Source: Erysipelotrichaceae bacterium (lineage in GTDB: Bacteria; Bacillota_I; Bacilli_A; Erysipelotrichales; Erysipelotrichaceae). Taken from it: a stretch of DNA of 11,606 nucleotides. The notes beneath the pieces are model-generated. The model did not search any database and was not told the origin of the DNA. It saw only the letters and a list, made by a program, of their open reading frames with translations. Below are positions 5,402 through 11,606 of the stretch, piece by piece. Where the stretch lies: contig JAFZQL010000087.1 in assembly GCA_017620435.1 (NCBI GenBank), positions 1 through 11,606 of the forward strand. Direction: 5' to 3'. The stretch's first letter is position 1. Every line of letters begins with the position of its first letter. A program made the position numbers and the translations under genes.

Positions 5402-7072
5402 GTGTTAACTGATATTCAGATCGCTCAGTCCTGCAGAAAAGAAAAGATTACTGCGATCGGCGAAAAACTGGGTATTCCGGAAGAATATCTGGAACTCTAT
5501 GGAAACTACAAAGCCAAGGTCGATTACAGGCTTTTGAAAGACCTTAAGGACAGACCGGATGGTAAACTGGTCCTGGTGACAGCCATCACCCCTACTCCTG
5601 CCGGAGAAGGCAAGACTACGACTACCGTAGGTCTGGCGGACGGCTTAAGGAAGATCGGCAAGAAATCGGTGGTTGCCTTAAGAGAACCGTCTCTCGGTCC
5701 GGTTTTCGGCATCAAGGGAGGTGCAGCAGGAGGCGGATATGCGCAGGTCGTACCGATGGAAGACATCAACCTGCATTTTACAGGAGACTTCCATGCGATC
5801 GGCGCTGCAAATAACCTGCTGGCGGCGATGCTGGACAACCACATCCAACAGGGAAATGCCCTGAATATCGATCCAAGACGCATTACCTGGAGAAGAGCTG
5901 TCGATATGAACGACAGGCAGCTTAGAAATATCGTAGATGGTCTTGGCGCCAGAACGGACGGAACGCCTCGTCAGGACGGTTTTGATATCACCGTCGCTTC
6001 GGAAGTCATGGCTGTTCTGTGTCTTGCTTCAGATATTGTCGATCTGAAGGAAAGACTGTCCAAGATCGTCGTTGGATATACATATGACAATGAACCGGTC
6101 ACGGCCGGTCAGCTGAAAGCCCAGGGTGCCATGGCAGCTTTGTTAAAAGACGCCCTGAAACCAAATCTCGTTCAGACGCTGGAAGGAACGCCTGCCTTTA
6201 TTCATGGCGGACCGTTCGCCAATATCGCCCACGGATGCAACTCCGTTACCGCAACCAGACTTGCGTTAAAGCTTGGGGACTATGCCGTTACTGAAGCGGG
6301 ATTCGGTGCCGATCTGGGTGCCGAGAAATTCCTGGACATCAAGTGCAGGATAGCAGGTTTGAAACCGGATGCCGTGGTCATCGTCGCTACTGTAAGGGCT
6401 CTGAAACACCACGGAGGCGTGGCAAAGGATCAGCTGAATGAAGAAAATCTCGCTGCGCTGGAAAAAGGTCTTCCGAACCTGCTTCAACATGTTGAAAACA
6501 TCACCAAGGTATTCAGACTTCCATGCGTCGTCGCGATCAACCGTTTCCCGAACGATTCTGAAACAGAACTGAAACTGATTGAAGATAAATGTAAGGAGCT
6601 TGGCGTCAATGTCGCTTTAAGCGAAGTTTGGGCGAAAGGCGGAGAGGGCGGCAAGGCATTGGCCGAAGAAGTCGTCAGACTGTGTGATCAGCCGAATGAT
6701 TTCACCTATGCCTATGATCTGAATCTCTCCATTCAAGAAAAACTGGAAACAATAGCGAAAAGGATCTATCATGCGGACGGCATCCATCTGCCGGGAAACG
6801 TTCCGAAACAGATCAAGCAGCTGGAAGATCTCGGTTTCGGCAATCTGCCGATCTGTATGGCCAAGACTCAGTACTCTTTCTCGGACGATCAGACAAAACT
6901 GGGAGCACCAAGAGATTTCAATATCGTAATCAGAAATATCAAAGTATCTGCAGGCGCAGGATTTATCGTCGCTTTGACCGGTGAAATCATGACCATGCCG
7001 GGTCTTCCTAAAGTTCCGGCTGCCGAAAAGATCGATGTCGATGAAAACGGAGTGATTACAGGACTGTTCTAA
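5402..7072 (+). CDS. fhs: Formate--tetrahydrofolate ligase
   Basis: This 556-residue protein is full length for the family. It catalyses ATP-dependent ligation of formate to THF, giving 10-formyl-THF in the cytoplasm. It shows the phosphate loop TPTPAGEGKTT (63-73), then FGIKGGAAGGGYAQVVPMED and the FGADLGAEKF block near residue 300. The C-terminus GEIMTMPGLPKVP is also typical. The start is GTG at 5402, supported by GAGAGG (5388-5393) 8 nt upstream. It lies 41 nt after folT, with only a weak CCGG hairpin and no clear terminator between them, so co-transcription is likely. The next gene, fchA, begins 1 nt after its stop. Linked with fchA and folD, it forms the route by which clostridia move formate into methylene-THF or back. 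No other Wood-Ljungdahl gene is visible, so acetogenesis cannot be claimed. Confidence 0.97.
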   Translation: MLTDIQIAQSCRKEKITAIGEKLGIPEEYLELYGNYKAKVDYRLLKDLKDRPDGKLVLVTAITPTPAGEGKTTTTVGLADGLRKIGKKSVVALREPSLGPVFGIKGGAAGGGYAQVVPMEDINLHFTGDFHAIGAANNLLAAMLDNHIQQGNALNIDPRRITWRRAVDMNDRQLRNIVDGLGARTDGTPRQDGFDITVASEVMAVLCLASDIVDLKERLSKIVVGYTYDNEPVTAGQLKAQGAMAALLKDALKPNLVQTLEGTPAFIHGGPFANIAHGCNSVTATRLALKLGDYAVTEAGFGADLGAEKFLDIKCRIAGLKPDAVVIVATVRALKHHGGVAKDQLNEENLAALEKGLPNLLQHVENITKVFRLPCVVAINRFPNDSETELKLIEDKCKELGVNVALSEVWAKGGEGGKALAEEVVRLCDQPNDFTYAYDLNLSIQEKLETIAKRIYHADGIHLPGNVPKQIKQLEDLGFGNLPICMAKTQYSFSDDQTKLGAPRDFNIVIRNIKVSAGAGFIVALTGEIMTMPGLPKVPAAEKIDVDENGVITGLF

Positions 7073-7073
7073 T

Positions 7074-7691
7074 ATGGAAAACAAGACATTAAAAGAATTC
7101 ACGGAACTGACCGCCGGTAAAGATCCTGTTCCGGGAGGAGGTTCCGTCTCAGCACTGTGCGGATCTCTGGCTGCCGCTCTGGCGGAAATGGTTACAAATC
7201 TGACCATCGGAAAGAAAAAATATCTGGAATACACTTTTGAACTGACGGACATCCGTAAAGAACTGGATATCCTCAGGATAAATCTTCTGGATTGCATCAG
7301 AAAGGATCAGGAAGCCTTCATCCCGCTGGCGGAAGCCTATGCTCTGCCGAAAGACAGCGATGGCTATGAAGAAAAACTGGAGCAGTGTCTAAAAGATGCC
7401 GCAAATCCTCCTTTACTGATCCTGAAATACTGCACCAGGATCATTGATCTGGATGAGCGTCTGGCAGTGATCGGTTCCAGGATCTCCGTATCGGATGCTG
7501 CAAGCAGCGTGATGCTAGCCCAGGGAACTCTTTATACCGCCTATGTCAATATCCTGGTCAATACCAGTCTGATGAAAGATCGGGAATATGCCCAGAAGAT
7601 GGAACAGGAAGCGATAGCGCTGGTAGACGAGTATTCCGTCCTTGCTTTGAATATTTACGATGATATCTGCAAGAGGCTGACCAATGGCTGA
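7074..7691 (+). CDS. fchA: Methenyl-THF cyclohydrolase, cyclodeaminase family (FchA)
   Basis: This 205-residue protein belongs to the formiminotransferase-cyclodeaminase C-terminal family. The hallmark is the glycine-rich PVPGGGSVSALCGS (18-31), followed by a mostly helical body with LYTAYVNILVN near the C-terminus. Stand-alone proteins of this family next to fhs act as 5,10-methenyl-THF cyclohydrolases. Histidine-degradation cyclodeaminase is the alternative, but no hut gene is near. It starts 1 nt after the fhs stop and overlaps folD by 8 nt, so tight coupling is expected; only a weak AGGA precedes it. The neighbouring FolD has lost cyclohydrolase residues, which makes this gene the probable supplier of that step. 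Confidence 0.9.
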   Translation: MENKTLKEFTELTAGKDPVPGGGSVSALCGSLAAALAEMVTNLTIGKKKYLEYTFELTDIRKELDILRINLLDCIRKDQEAFIPLAEAYALPKDSDGYEEKLEQCLKDAANPPLLILKYCTRIIDLDERLAVIGSRISVSDAASSVMLAQGTLYTAYVNILVNTSLMKDREYAQKMEQEAIALVDEYSVLALNIYDDICKRLTNG

Positions 7692-8544
7692 ACTGTTAAA
7701 AGGAAAACCGGTCGCTGATGCGATCGATCTGAAGATCTGCGAAGAAGCAGCATCTTTAAAAGAAAAAGGCATCACCCCTGCTCTGGCCGTATTCCGTGTC
7801 GGAGAAAGAGATGATGATCTTTCCTATGAAAGAGGCATTCAGAAGAAATGCGAAAAGACCGGGATCAGAATGGTATCCTATGTCTTTTCTGAAGATGTAT
7901 CGGAAGAAGAATTCTATCAGAAACTGCAGGAAGCAAACGAAGATCCTTTGATCCACGGCATCCTGGTCTTCCGTCCTCTTCCAAGAAGATTCAACGATGA
8001 CATTCTCAGGAACAGCATCAATCCGGCAAAAGACATCGACGGATGCAGCGATCTATCCCTTGCAGGTGTATTCACCGGCAAGGATCTCGGTTTTGCTCCA
8101 TGTACGGCGCAGGCCGTCATGGAAATCCTGACTTATTACAATATCCCGACTGAAGGAAGCAATGTCGCGGTCCTGGGCAGATCGCTGGTCATCGGCAGAC
8201 CCGTTTCCATGCTTCTAATGAAACGGAATGCCACCGTTACGATCTGTCATACCCGGACCAGAAACACCGCTCAGATCGCTTCAAAAGCCGATATGCTGAT
8301 ATGCGCAACCGGTCAGATGGAATCCATCACAGAAGAATATGTCAATGAAGATCAGACTGTCATCGATGTCGGGATCGGCTGGAATGAAGAAAAACAGAAG
8401 CTATGCGGAGATGTGCTGTTTGGCAAGGTGGAGCCGATCGTAAAAAAGATCACACCGGTTCCGGGAGGTGTCGGTTCTGTTACCGTATCCGTCCTTTGTC
8501 AGCATGTGATCGAAGCTTGTATCAGAAGTCAGAAACAGGAGTGA
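7684..8544 (+). CDS. folD: FolD-type methylene-THF dehydrogenase, probably lacking cyclohydrolase activity
   Basis: This 286-residue cytoplasmic protein has the FolD fold. Its N-terminal substrate domain includes VGERDDDLSYERGIQKKC (39-56). FRPLP (96-100) and KDIDG (116-120) follow, then the NAD(P)-binding GRSLVIGRPVSMLL (165-178) and PGGVGSVT near the end. The dehydrogenase scaffold is intact. In bifunctional FolD the cyclohydrolase needs a Lys in YxxxK (human K56, E. coli K54) and the Gln of QLPLP (human Q100). Here these positions are I52 and F96, while the Tyr (Y48) and the Asp of KDxDG (D119) remain. I infer that the protein is mainly a methylene-THF dehydrogenase, with FchA providing the hydrolase. 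ATG 7684 has AGAGG 7 nt upstream and overlaps fchA by 8 nt. It is the last gene of the folate operon. Confidence 0.93.
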   Translation: MAELLKGKPVADAIDLKICEEAASLKEKGITPALAVFRVGERDDDLSYERGIQKKCEKTGIRMVSYVFSEDVSEEEFYQKLQEANEDPLIHGILVFRPLPRRFNDDILRNSINPAKDIDGCSDLSLAGVFTGKDLGFAPCTAQAVMEILTYYNIPTEGSNVAVLGRSLVIGRPVSMLLMKRNATVTICHTRTRNTAQIASKADMLICATGQMESITEEYVNEDQTVIDVGIGWNEEKQKLCGDVLFGKVEPIVKKITPVPGGVGSVTVSVLCQHVIEACIRSQKQE

Positions 8545-9050
8545 TCCTGTTTTTTAATATAAAGGATAAGATTAACGCCTAATGTTGCGAACATAATAAT
8601 GAGCTCGCTCATGGTATTTACCATGCCCGCCTGCAGGTACAGCGCCAAGGAAGCCGTCAAAGACAGAACATAGACATTGATCAGTCTTTTTCTTAAGTAT
8701 TGAAACAGGTTCAGAAAAGTAATGGAAATCATCATGCAGAAACCCGCATAAGCAAGAAACAGATGAATATTGCCTTGCGTATCGTAGGGATAATGATGCG
8801 GTACAGCAGACGCCAGAAACAGGCTCAGAAAAATCAGAATACCCCGTTTCCTACTGCTGATCATAAAAGTCTCAAAAGCAAGCACAATACCGCATAAAAC
8901 GCCTGTAACAAGCAGATATAAATAACCCCTAGTATTTAAACTAAGGGTAGAATAGTTTTCATTGAACAGCTGCAGTCTGCCTAAAGGAAACAGAAGCAAT
9001 ACAGCATCAATGAGATTCAGGATATAGATCAGTCTATTTCTTGTCCTCAT
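8529..9050 (-). CDS. Hypothetical integral membrane protein, about six helices
   Basis: I do not recognise this 173-residue family. Hydrophobic stretches near residues 7-24, 44-63, 70-86, 94-115, 122-140 and 147-166 suggest six membrane helices with few extramembrane residues. A short HHYPYD motif (about 85-90) sits in the loop before the fourth helix. No signal peptide or soluble domain is visible. The ATG at 9050 lies inside the end of the uridine phosphorylase gene (17-nt overlap) without a clear ribosome site of its own, so coupled translation from the upstream gene is likely. The 3' end overlaps the folD coding end by 16 nt in convergent orientation. Its place in a folC-udp unit hints at a housekeeping or transport-related role, but nothing in the sequence shows one. 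Confidence 0.7.
   Translation of the reverse strand: MRTRNRLIYILNLIDAVLLLFPLGRLQLFNENYSTLSLNTRGYLYLLVTGVLCGIVLAFETFMISSRKRGILIFLSLFLASAVPHHYPYDTQGNIHLFLAYAGFCMMISITFLNLFQYLRKRLINVYVLSLTASLALYLQAGMVNTMSELIIMFATLGVNLILYIKKQDHSCF
8531..8556 (+). terminator. Rho-independent terminator of the folate operon
   Basis: AAACAGGA (8533-8540), loop GTGA, TCCTGTTT (8545-8552) forms an 8-bp stem followed by T's to 8555. The folD stop codon TGA (8542-8544) lies in the loop, so the stem codes for the last FolD residues. The same DNA encodes the C-terminus of the convergent membrane protein. On the minus strand the trailing sequence is poorer in T, so termination there would be weaker. Confidence 0.85.
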
Positions 9051-9807
9051 CGATCAGCGTCTTTAATGCTTCAACGGCAACCTTGATCGCGCAGTCCGTA
9101 TCATGTACCTGCGGATTATCCAGACCGGCCTTCGCTCTTTCCTGATTCGCTACGACCAGGAAGCAGGAACCGACTCTGACACGCAGATACTGACCGACAA
9201 TAAACAGCGCTGCGGATTCCATTTCCGAAACCTTGCAGTCCAGTGCCAGCCAGGCTTTCCATTTTCTTAACAGATCGTCGCCGTTTGGCAGTGTTTCCGG
9301 TCTGTGCTGTCCATAGAAGGCATCCTTTGACTGCGTAACGCCGACATGATAAGGCTGATTCAGCTTTTTGCAGGCATCTACCAGAGCATTGGTAACATCC
9401 AGGTTGGCAACAGCCGGGAATTCGATCGGAGCATATTCTTTCGTCGTTCCTTCCATACGGATTGAGGCAGTCGATACACAGACATCTCCGGACTTGACAT
9501 CCAGCTGCATGCCGCCGCATGTTCCGATTCTTATGAAGGTATGAGCACCGCAGGCTACCAGTTCCTCTAAAGCGATAGAAGCACTAGGTCCGCCGATACC
9601 GGTCGAACACACCGATACCTTTGTACCGTTGAGATATCCCGTATAAGTCGTAAACTCTCTGTTCTGTCCGACTTTCTCCGGATTATCGAAATACTTGGCG
9701 ATCTTCTCGCATCTTCCCGGATCACCCGGAAGAATGACATAATCGCCGATGTCTTCTCTACTGACACCGATATGGTACTGTTTTTCATTCTGCGAATAAT
9801 TGATCAT
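9034..9807 (-). CDS. udp: Uridine phosphorylase
   Basis: This 257-residue protein belongs to nucleoside phosphorylase family I. It would split uridine with phosphate into uracil and ribose-1-phosphate in pyrimidine salvage. Phosphate-site segments are GDPGR (28-32), NREF (R50), STGIGGPS (68-75) and RIGTCGG (93-99). The ribose-site EMES is at 195-198. The FYGQHR segment (164-169) keeps the Gln and Arg (Q167, R169) that read uracil in characterised uridine phosphorylases. This favours Udp over purine nucleoside phosphorylase. The start codon has AGGAGG (9818-9823) 10 nt upstream. It follows folC by 37 nt and overlaps the membrane-protein gene by 17 nt. A promoter-like pair in the folC end may add its own transcription. 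Confidence 0.9.
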   Translation of the reverse strand: MINYSQNEKQYHIGVSREDIGDYVILPGDPGRCEKIAKYFDNPEKVGQNREFTTYTGYLNGTKVSVCSTGIGGPSASIALEELVACGAHTFIRIGTCGGMQLDVKSGDVCVSTASIRMEGTTKEYAPIEFPAVANLDVTNALVDACKKLNQPYHVGVTQSKDAFYGQHRPETLPNGDDLLRKWKAWLALDCKVSEMESAALFIVGQYLRVRVGSCFLVVANQERAKAGLDNPQVHDTDCAIKVAVEALKTLIDEDKK

Positions 9808-9838
9808 TAGATGATTTCCTCCTGATTCCTACAACAAT

Positions 9839-9867
9839 ATTCTATTAGAATTTGCAATGAAGTACAA
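9839..9867 (-). promoter_or_regulatory. Possible internal promoter for udp
   Basis: On the minus strand TTGTAC (9867-9862) and TAGAAT (9844-9839; 5 of 6 to consensus) are separated by exactly 17 nt. This would start transcription near 9832, about 25 nt before the udp start and just upstream of its AGGAGG site. The -35 matches only in its TTG half, so this is a modest candidate within the folC-udp unit. Confidence 0.35.
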
Positions 9868-11050
9868 CTTCACTCATAAAGTACAATGAACCGCAGATCA
9901 GAATATTGTCGTACGTTTCCATCGCTTCAGTGATCGCCTTTTGGTAGTCCGGTTCAGTTTCATAATCGGAGAATTCTTTCAGGTCGATCACTTCGCTGTT
10001 CGGGAAGGTAGTGATGATCAGACAGTCCGTGTGTTCCTTCAGAAGATCCGCCATTCTGCGGTATTCTTTTCTCTTCAGGGCGGAAAAGATGATGCACTTG
10101 CTACCGGAAAACTGATCATACGACTTGGCAAGGGCATCAATGCCGTGGATGTTGTGTCCGCCATCCAGGATGACTCTTGGTTTCTCTTTGACGATCTCAA
10201 AACGGCAGCGCCAGATGCTTGTTCTTAAGGCATCGCTTGCTTTATGATCATCAACGGTAAAACCGCAGTCCTGTGCTATGATATCGAGAGCCTGCAGAGC
10301 CAGAGAGGCATTGTGTTTCTGATAATCTGCATAGGATGCCAGTTCATATTCTTTTCCCCTAAAAAGGAATCTTCTTTCACCCAGATCGGTATACGCTTCT
10401 TTTTCATAGAAACGGGAGTGATGCAGATCGGCTGTCTGTCTGACGATCTCCGTACAGCTTTCATTCAGATCGCCGATCAGGACCCGGGAATGATCCTTTA
10501 TGATCCCGCATTTCTCTCTGCAGATCGCTTCCAGGGTATTCCCCAGCCTTTCCATGTGATCATAGCCGATGGTTGTTATGATGGATAGTTTCGTATCGTT
10601 TACGGCATTCGTACAGTCCAGTCTTCCTCCCAGACCGACCTCAATCAGAGCATAATCGACCTTCTCTTCCCTGAAATACTGACACATGATCAGATAGTCC
10701 ATTTCAAACATGGACAAAGAGTGCTGACGGAACAGATCCAGATTCTGATTCAGGATCCTCAGGAAGGCTTCTTCCGGAATATTGACATCATCGATGCGGA
10801 TACGGTCAAGATGGGTCACATAGTGCGGAGAGGTAAAAGTTCCTACCCTGTATCCCTGTGACATCAAAAGAGCGCGCAGATAATTGACCGTTGAGCCCTT
10901 GCCATCGGTTCCGGCAATATGGACCGTATAAAAACCGTCCTGCGGATTTCCAAGATCCTCGCAGAGACTATTAAAACTTTCGAAAGAATAATCTTTATTT
11001 CGAATGGAAGTGATCCAGCTGATCGCTTCATCAATATCGGTGAACATCAT
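9845..11050 (-). CDS. folC: Folylpolyglutamate synthase / dihydrofolate synthase
   Basis: This 401-residue Mur-ligase-family enzyme adds glutamate to folates (and, in bifunctional forms, to dihydropteroate) using ATP. The polyglutamate tail retains folate in the cell and suits it to folate enzymes. It shows the phosphate loop GTDGKGS (47-53), the TSPH folate-loop segment (73-76), EVGLGGRLDCTN (about 138-149), DGGHN in the C-terminal domain and CGSLYF near the end. It is slightly shorter than the usual 420-430 residues. No dihydropteroate genes (folP, folK, folB) are nearby, so synthase activity towards dihydropteroate cannot be judged. Two adjacent ATGs (11050 and 11047) are possible starts, neither with a ribosome site. 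TATAAT 11060-11055 would place the transcript start on 11047. It leads a unit with udp and the membrane protein. Confidence 0.93.
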   Translation of the reverse strand: MMFTDIDEAISWITSIRNKDYSFESFNSLCEDLGNPQDGFYTVHIAGTDGKGSTVNYLRALLMSQGYRVGTFTSPHYVTHLDRIRIDDVNIPEEAFLRILNQNLDLFRQHSLSMFEMDYLIMCQYFREEKVDYALIEVGLGGRLDCTNAVNDTKLSIITTIGYDHMERLGNTLEAICREKCGIIKDHSRVLIGDLNESCTEIVRQTADLHHSRFYEKEAYTDLGERRFLFRGKEYELASYADYQKHNASLALQALDIIAQDCGFTVDDHKASDALRTSIWRCRFEIVKEKPRVILDGGHNIHGIDALAKSYDQFSGSKCIIFSALKRKEYRRMADLLKEHTDCLIITTFPNSEVIDLKEFSDYETEPDYQKAITEAMETYDNILICGSLYFMSEVVLHCKF

Positions 11051-11054
11051 AAAT

Positions 11055-11064
11055 ATTATATAAT
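11055..11064. promoter_or_regulatory. Palindromic bidirectional -10 element for folC and ung
   Basis: ATTATATAAT is its own reverse complement. It contains TATAAT on the plus strand (11059-11064), 6 nt before the ung ATG. It also contains TATAAT on the minus strand (11060-11055), 7 nt before folC ATG 11047 and 4 nt before ATG 11050. No convincing -35 is seen on either side. The 20-bp gap between the two genes holds essentially nothing else. Confidence 0.6.
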
Positions 11065-11070
11065 GAATTC

Positions 11071-11606
11071 ATGAGAATTATCGGAAACGACTGGGATGAA
11101 GTGCTGGGAGAAGAATTCGATAAGCCTTATTATCAGGAACTGAGAAGTTTTCTTGATTCCGAGTATAAAAACAGAACGGTCTATCCCCTTCCGCAATACA
11201 TTTATACTGCCTTAAGACTGACGCCGTACAAGGATGTCAAAGTCGTCATTCTTGGTCAGGATCCCTATCATGAACCGGGTCAGGCCCACGGTCTGGCTTT
11301 TTCCGTCAACAAAGGAATAGAGATCCCTCCTTCCCTGGTAAACATCTACAAGGAACTGCATGACGATCTGGGCTGTGCTATCCCGAACCACGGCTGTCTG
11401 ACATCCTGGGCAAAACAGGGTGTACTGCTGCTGAATGCCGTACTGACAGTGCAGGCACACAGAGCCAATTCCCATAGAGGAAGAGGATGGGAGCAGCTGA
11501 CTGATACCATCATCCGAAAAGTGAATGAAAAAGAGGAACCGGTCGTGTTTATTCTCTGGGGATCGAATGCCCGCAGCAAGAAACAGTTTATTACCAGTCA
11601 GAAGCA
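11071..11606 (+). CDS. ung: Uracil-DNA glycosylase, family 1 (C-terminus cut by window edge)
   Basis: The first 178 residues are visible. The enzyme removes uracil from DNA to start base-excision repair. The catalytic water-activating motif GQDPYH is at 62-67, with Asp64 the general base. Also present are the PPSL region, LLNAVLTV (around 124-131) and the FILWGSNA strand near the window end. The C-terminal HPSP leucine-loop motif lies beyond the window. The ATG at 11071 follows a TATAAT by 6 nt, with GAATTC in between and no ribosome site. It is divergent from folC across 20 bp. Confidence 0.95.
   Translation, partial: MRIIGNDWDEVLGEEFDKPYYQELRSFLDSEYKNRTVYPLPQYIYTALRLTPYKDVKVVILGQDPYHEPGQAHGLAFSVNKGIEIPPSLVNIYKELHDDLGCAIPNHGCLTSWAKQGVLLLNAVLTVQAHRANSHRGRGWEQLTDTIIRKVNEKEEPVVFILWGSNARSKKQFITSQK

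Noticed and set aside
6617..7297. An open frame on the minus strand across the end of fhs and start of fchA
   Set aside because: It is antisense to two well-supported genes, has a low-complexity serine/arginine/phenylalanine-rich translation, and has no ribosome site or promoter.
9861..9893. Repeated AGTACAA words and a GAAGT/ACTTC inverted repeat at the end of folC
   Set aside because: They are short and lie inside the coding sequence, and no further copies are visible nearby. Chance is sufficient.
9941..10588. Two plus-strand open frames within folC
   Set aside because: They are shadows of folC on the opposite strand and have no family resemblance or start signals.
1..11606. Mobile elements, CRISPR arrays, tRNA/rRNA genes or defence systems
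   Set aside because: I saw no transposase, integrase, terminal repeats, regularly spaced repeats or RNA-gene signatures. Intergenic gaps are all under about 80 bp and accounted for.

Overview
The window looks like chromosomal core and metabolic DNA of an anaerobic, low-to-mid GC Firmicute. The evidence is AGGAG-type Shine-Dalgarno sites, short U-tailed terminators, an ECF-type folate importer, and a formate-THF ligase / FchA / FolD cluster of the clostridial type. A gut Erysipelotrichia-like host is my best guess from the protein flavour, but no marker gene here proves it. I see no insertion sequence, phage gene, CRISPR array, tRNA, rRNA or known riboswitch.

Layout. (1) Positions 1-4159, minus strand, hold two transcription units. 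The distal unit is a 685-residue Old-Yellow-Enzyme/FAD/Fe-S reductase followed by an aconitase-X type dehydratase cut by the window edge. Its promoter overlaps a perfect 16-bp palindrome that is a likely operator. The proximal unit is a 'sugar-transfer associated' ATP-grasp protein coupled by a TAATG overlap to a GyrI-like small-molecule-binding protein, and it ends in a terminator. (2) Positions 4231-4794, plus strand, hold a Fic-fold protein whose catalytic motif is destroyed, followed by a terminator. (3) Positions 4833-8544, plus strand, form a one-carbon operon: folT-like folate S-component, fhs, fchA and folD, ending in a terminator hairpin whose loop contains the folD stop codon. (4) Positions 11050-8529, minus strand, hold folC, uridine phosphorylase (udp) and an unknown six-helix membrane protein that runs convergently into the end of folD. 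(5) From 11071 onward, plus strand, is ung, cut by the window edge and divergent from folC.

How it works together. FolT would bind folate for import by the ECF machinery, and FolC would polyglutamylate it. Fhs loads formate onto THF, FchA dehydrates 10-formyl-THF to methenyl-THF, and FolD reduces this to methylene-THF. This FolD has lost two of the three residues normally required for cyclohydrolase activity. FchA therefore probably does that step and FolD is probably a dehydrogenase only.

The most unusual DNA-level signals concern transcription starts. Four genes (ATP-grasp, folT, folC, ung) carry a TATAAT 6-7 nt upstream of a plausible ATG and lack a convincing Shine-Dalgarno site, which suggests leaderless mRNAs. 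The folC and ung -10 elements are the two strands of one perfectly palindromic 10-mer, ATTATATAAT, so a single element appears to fire in both directions.
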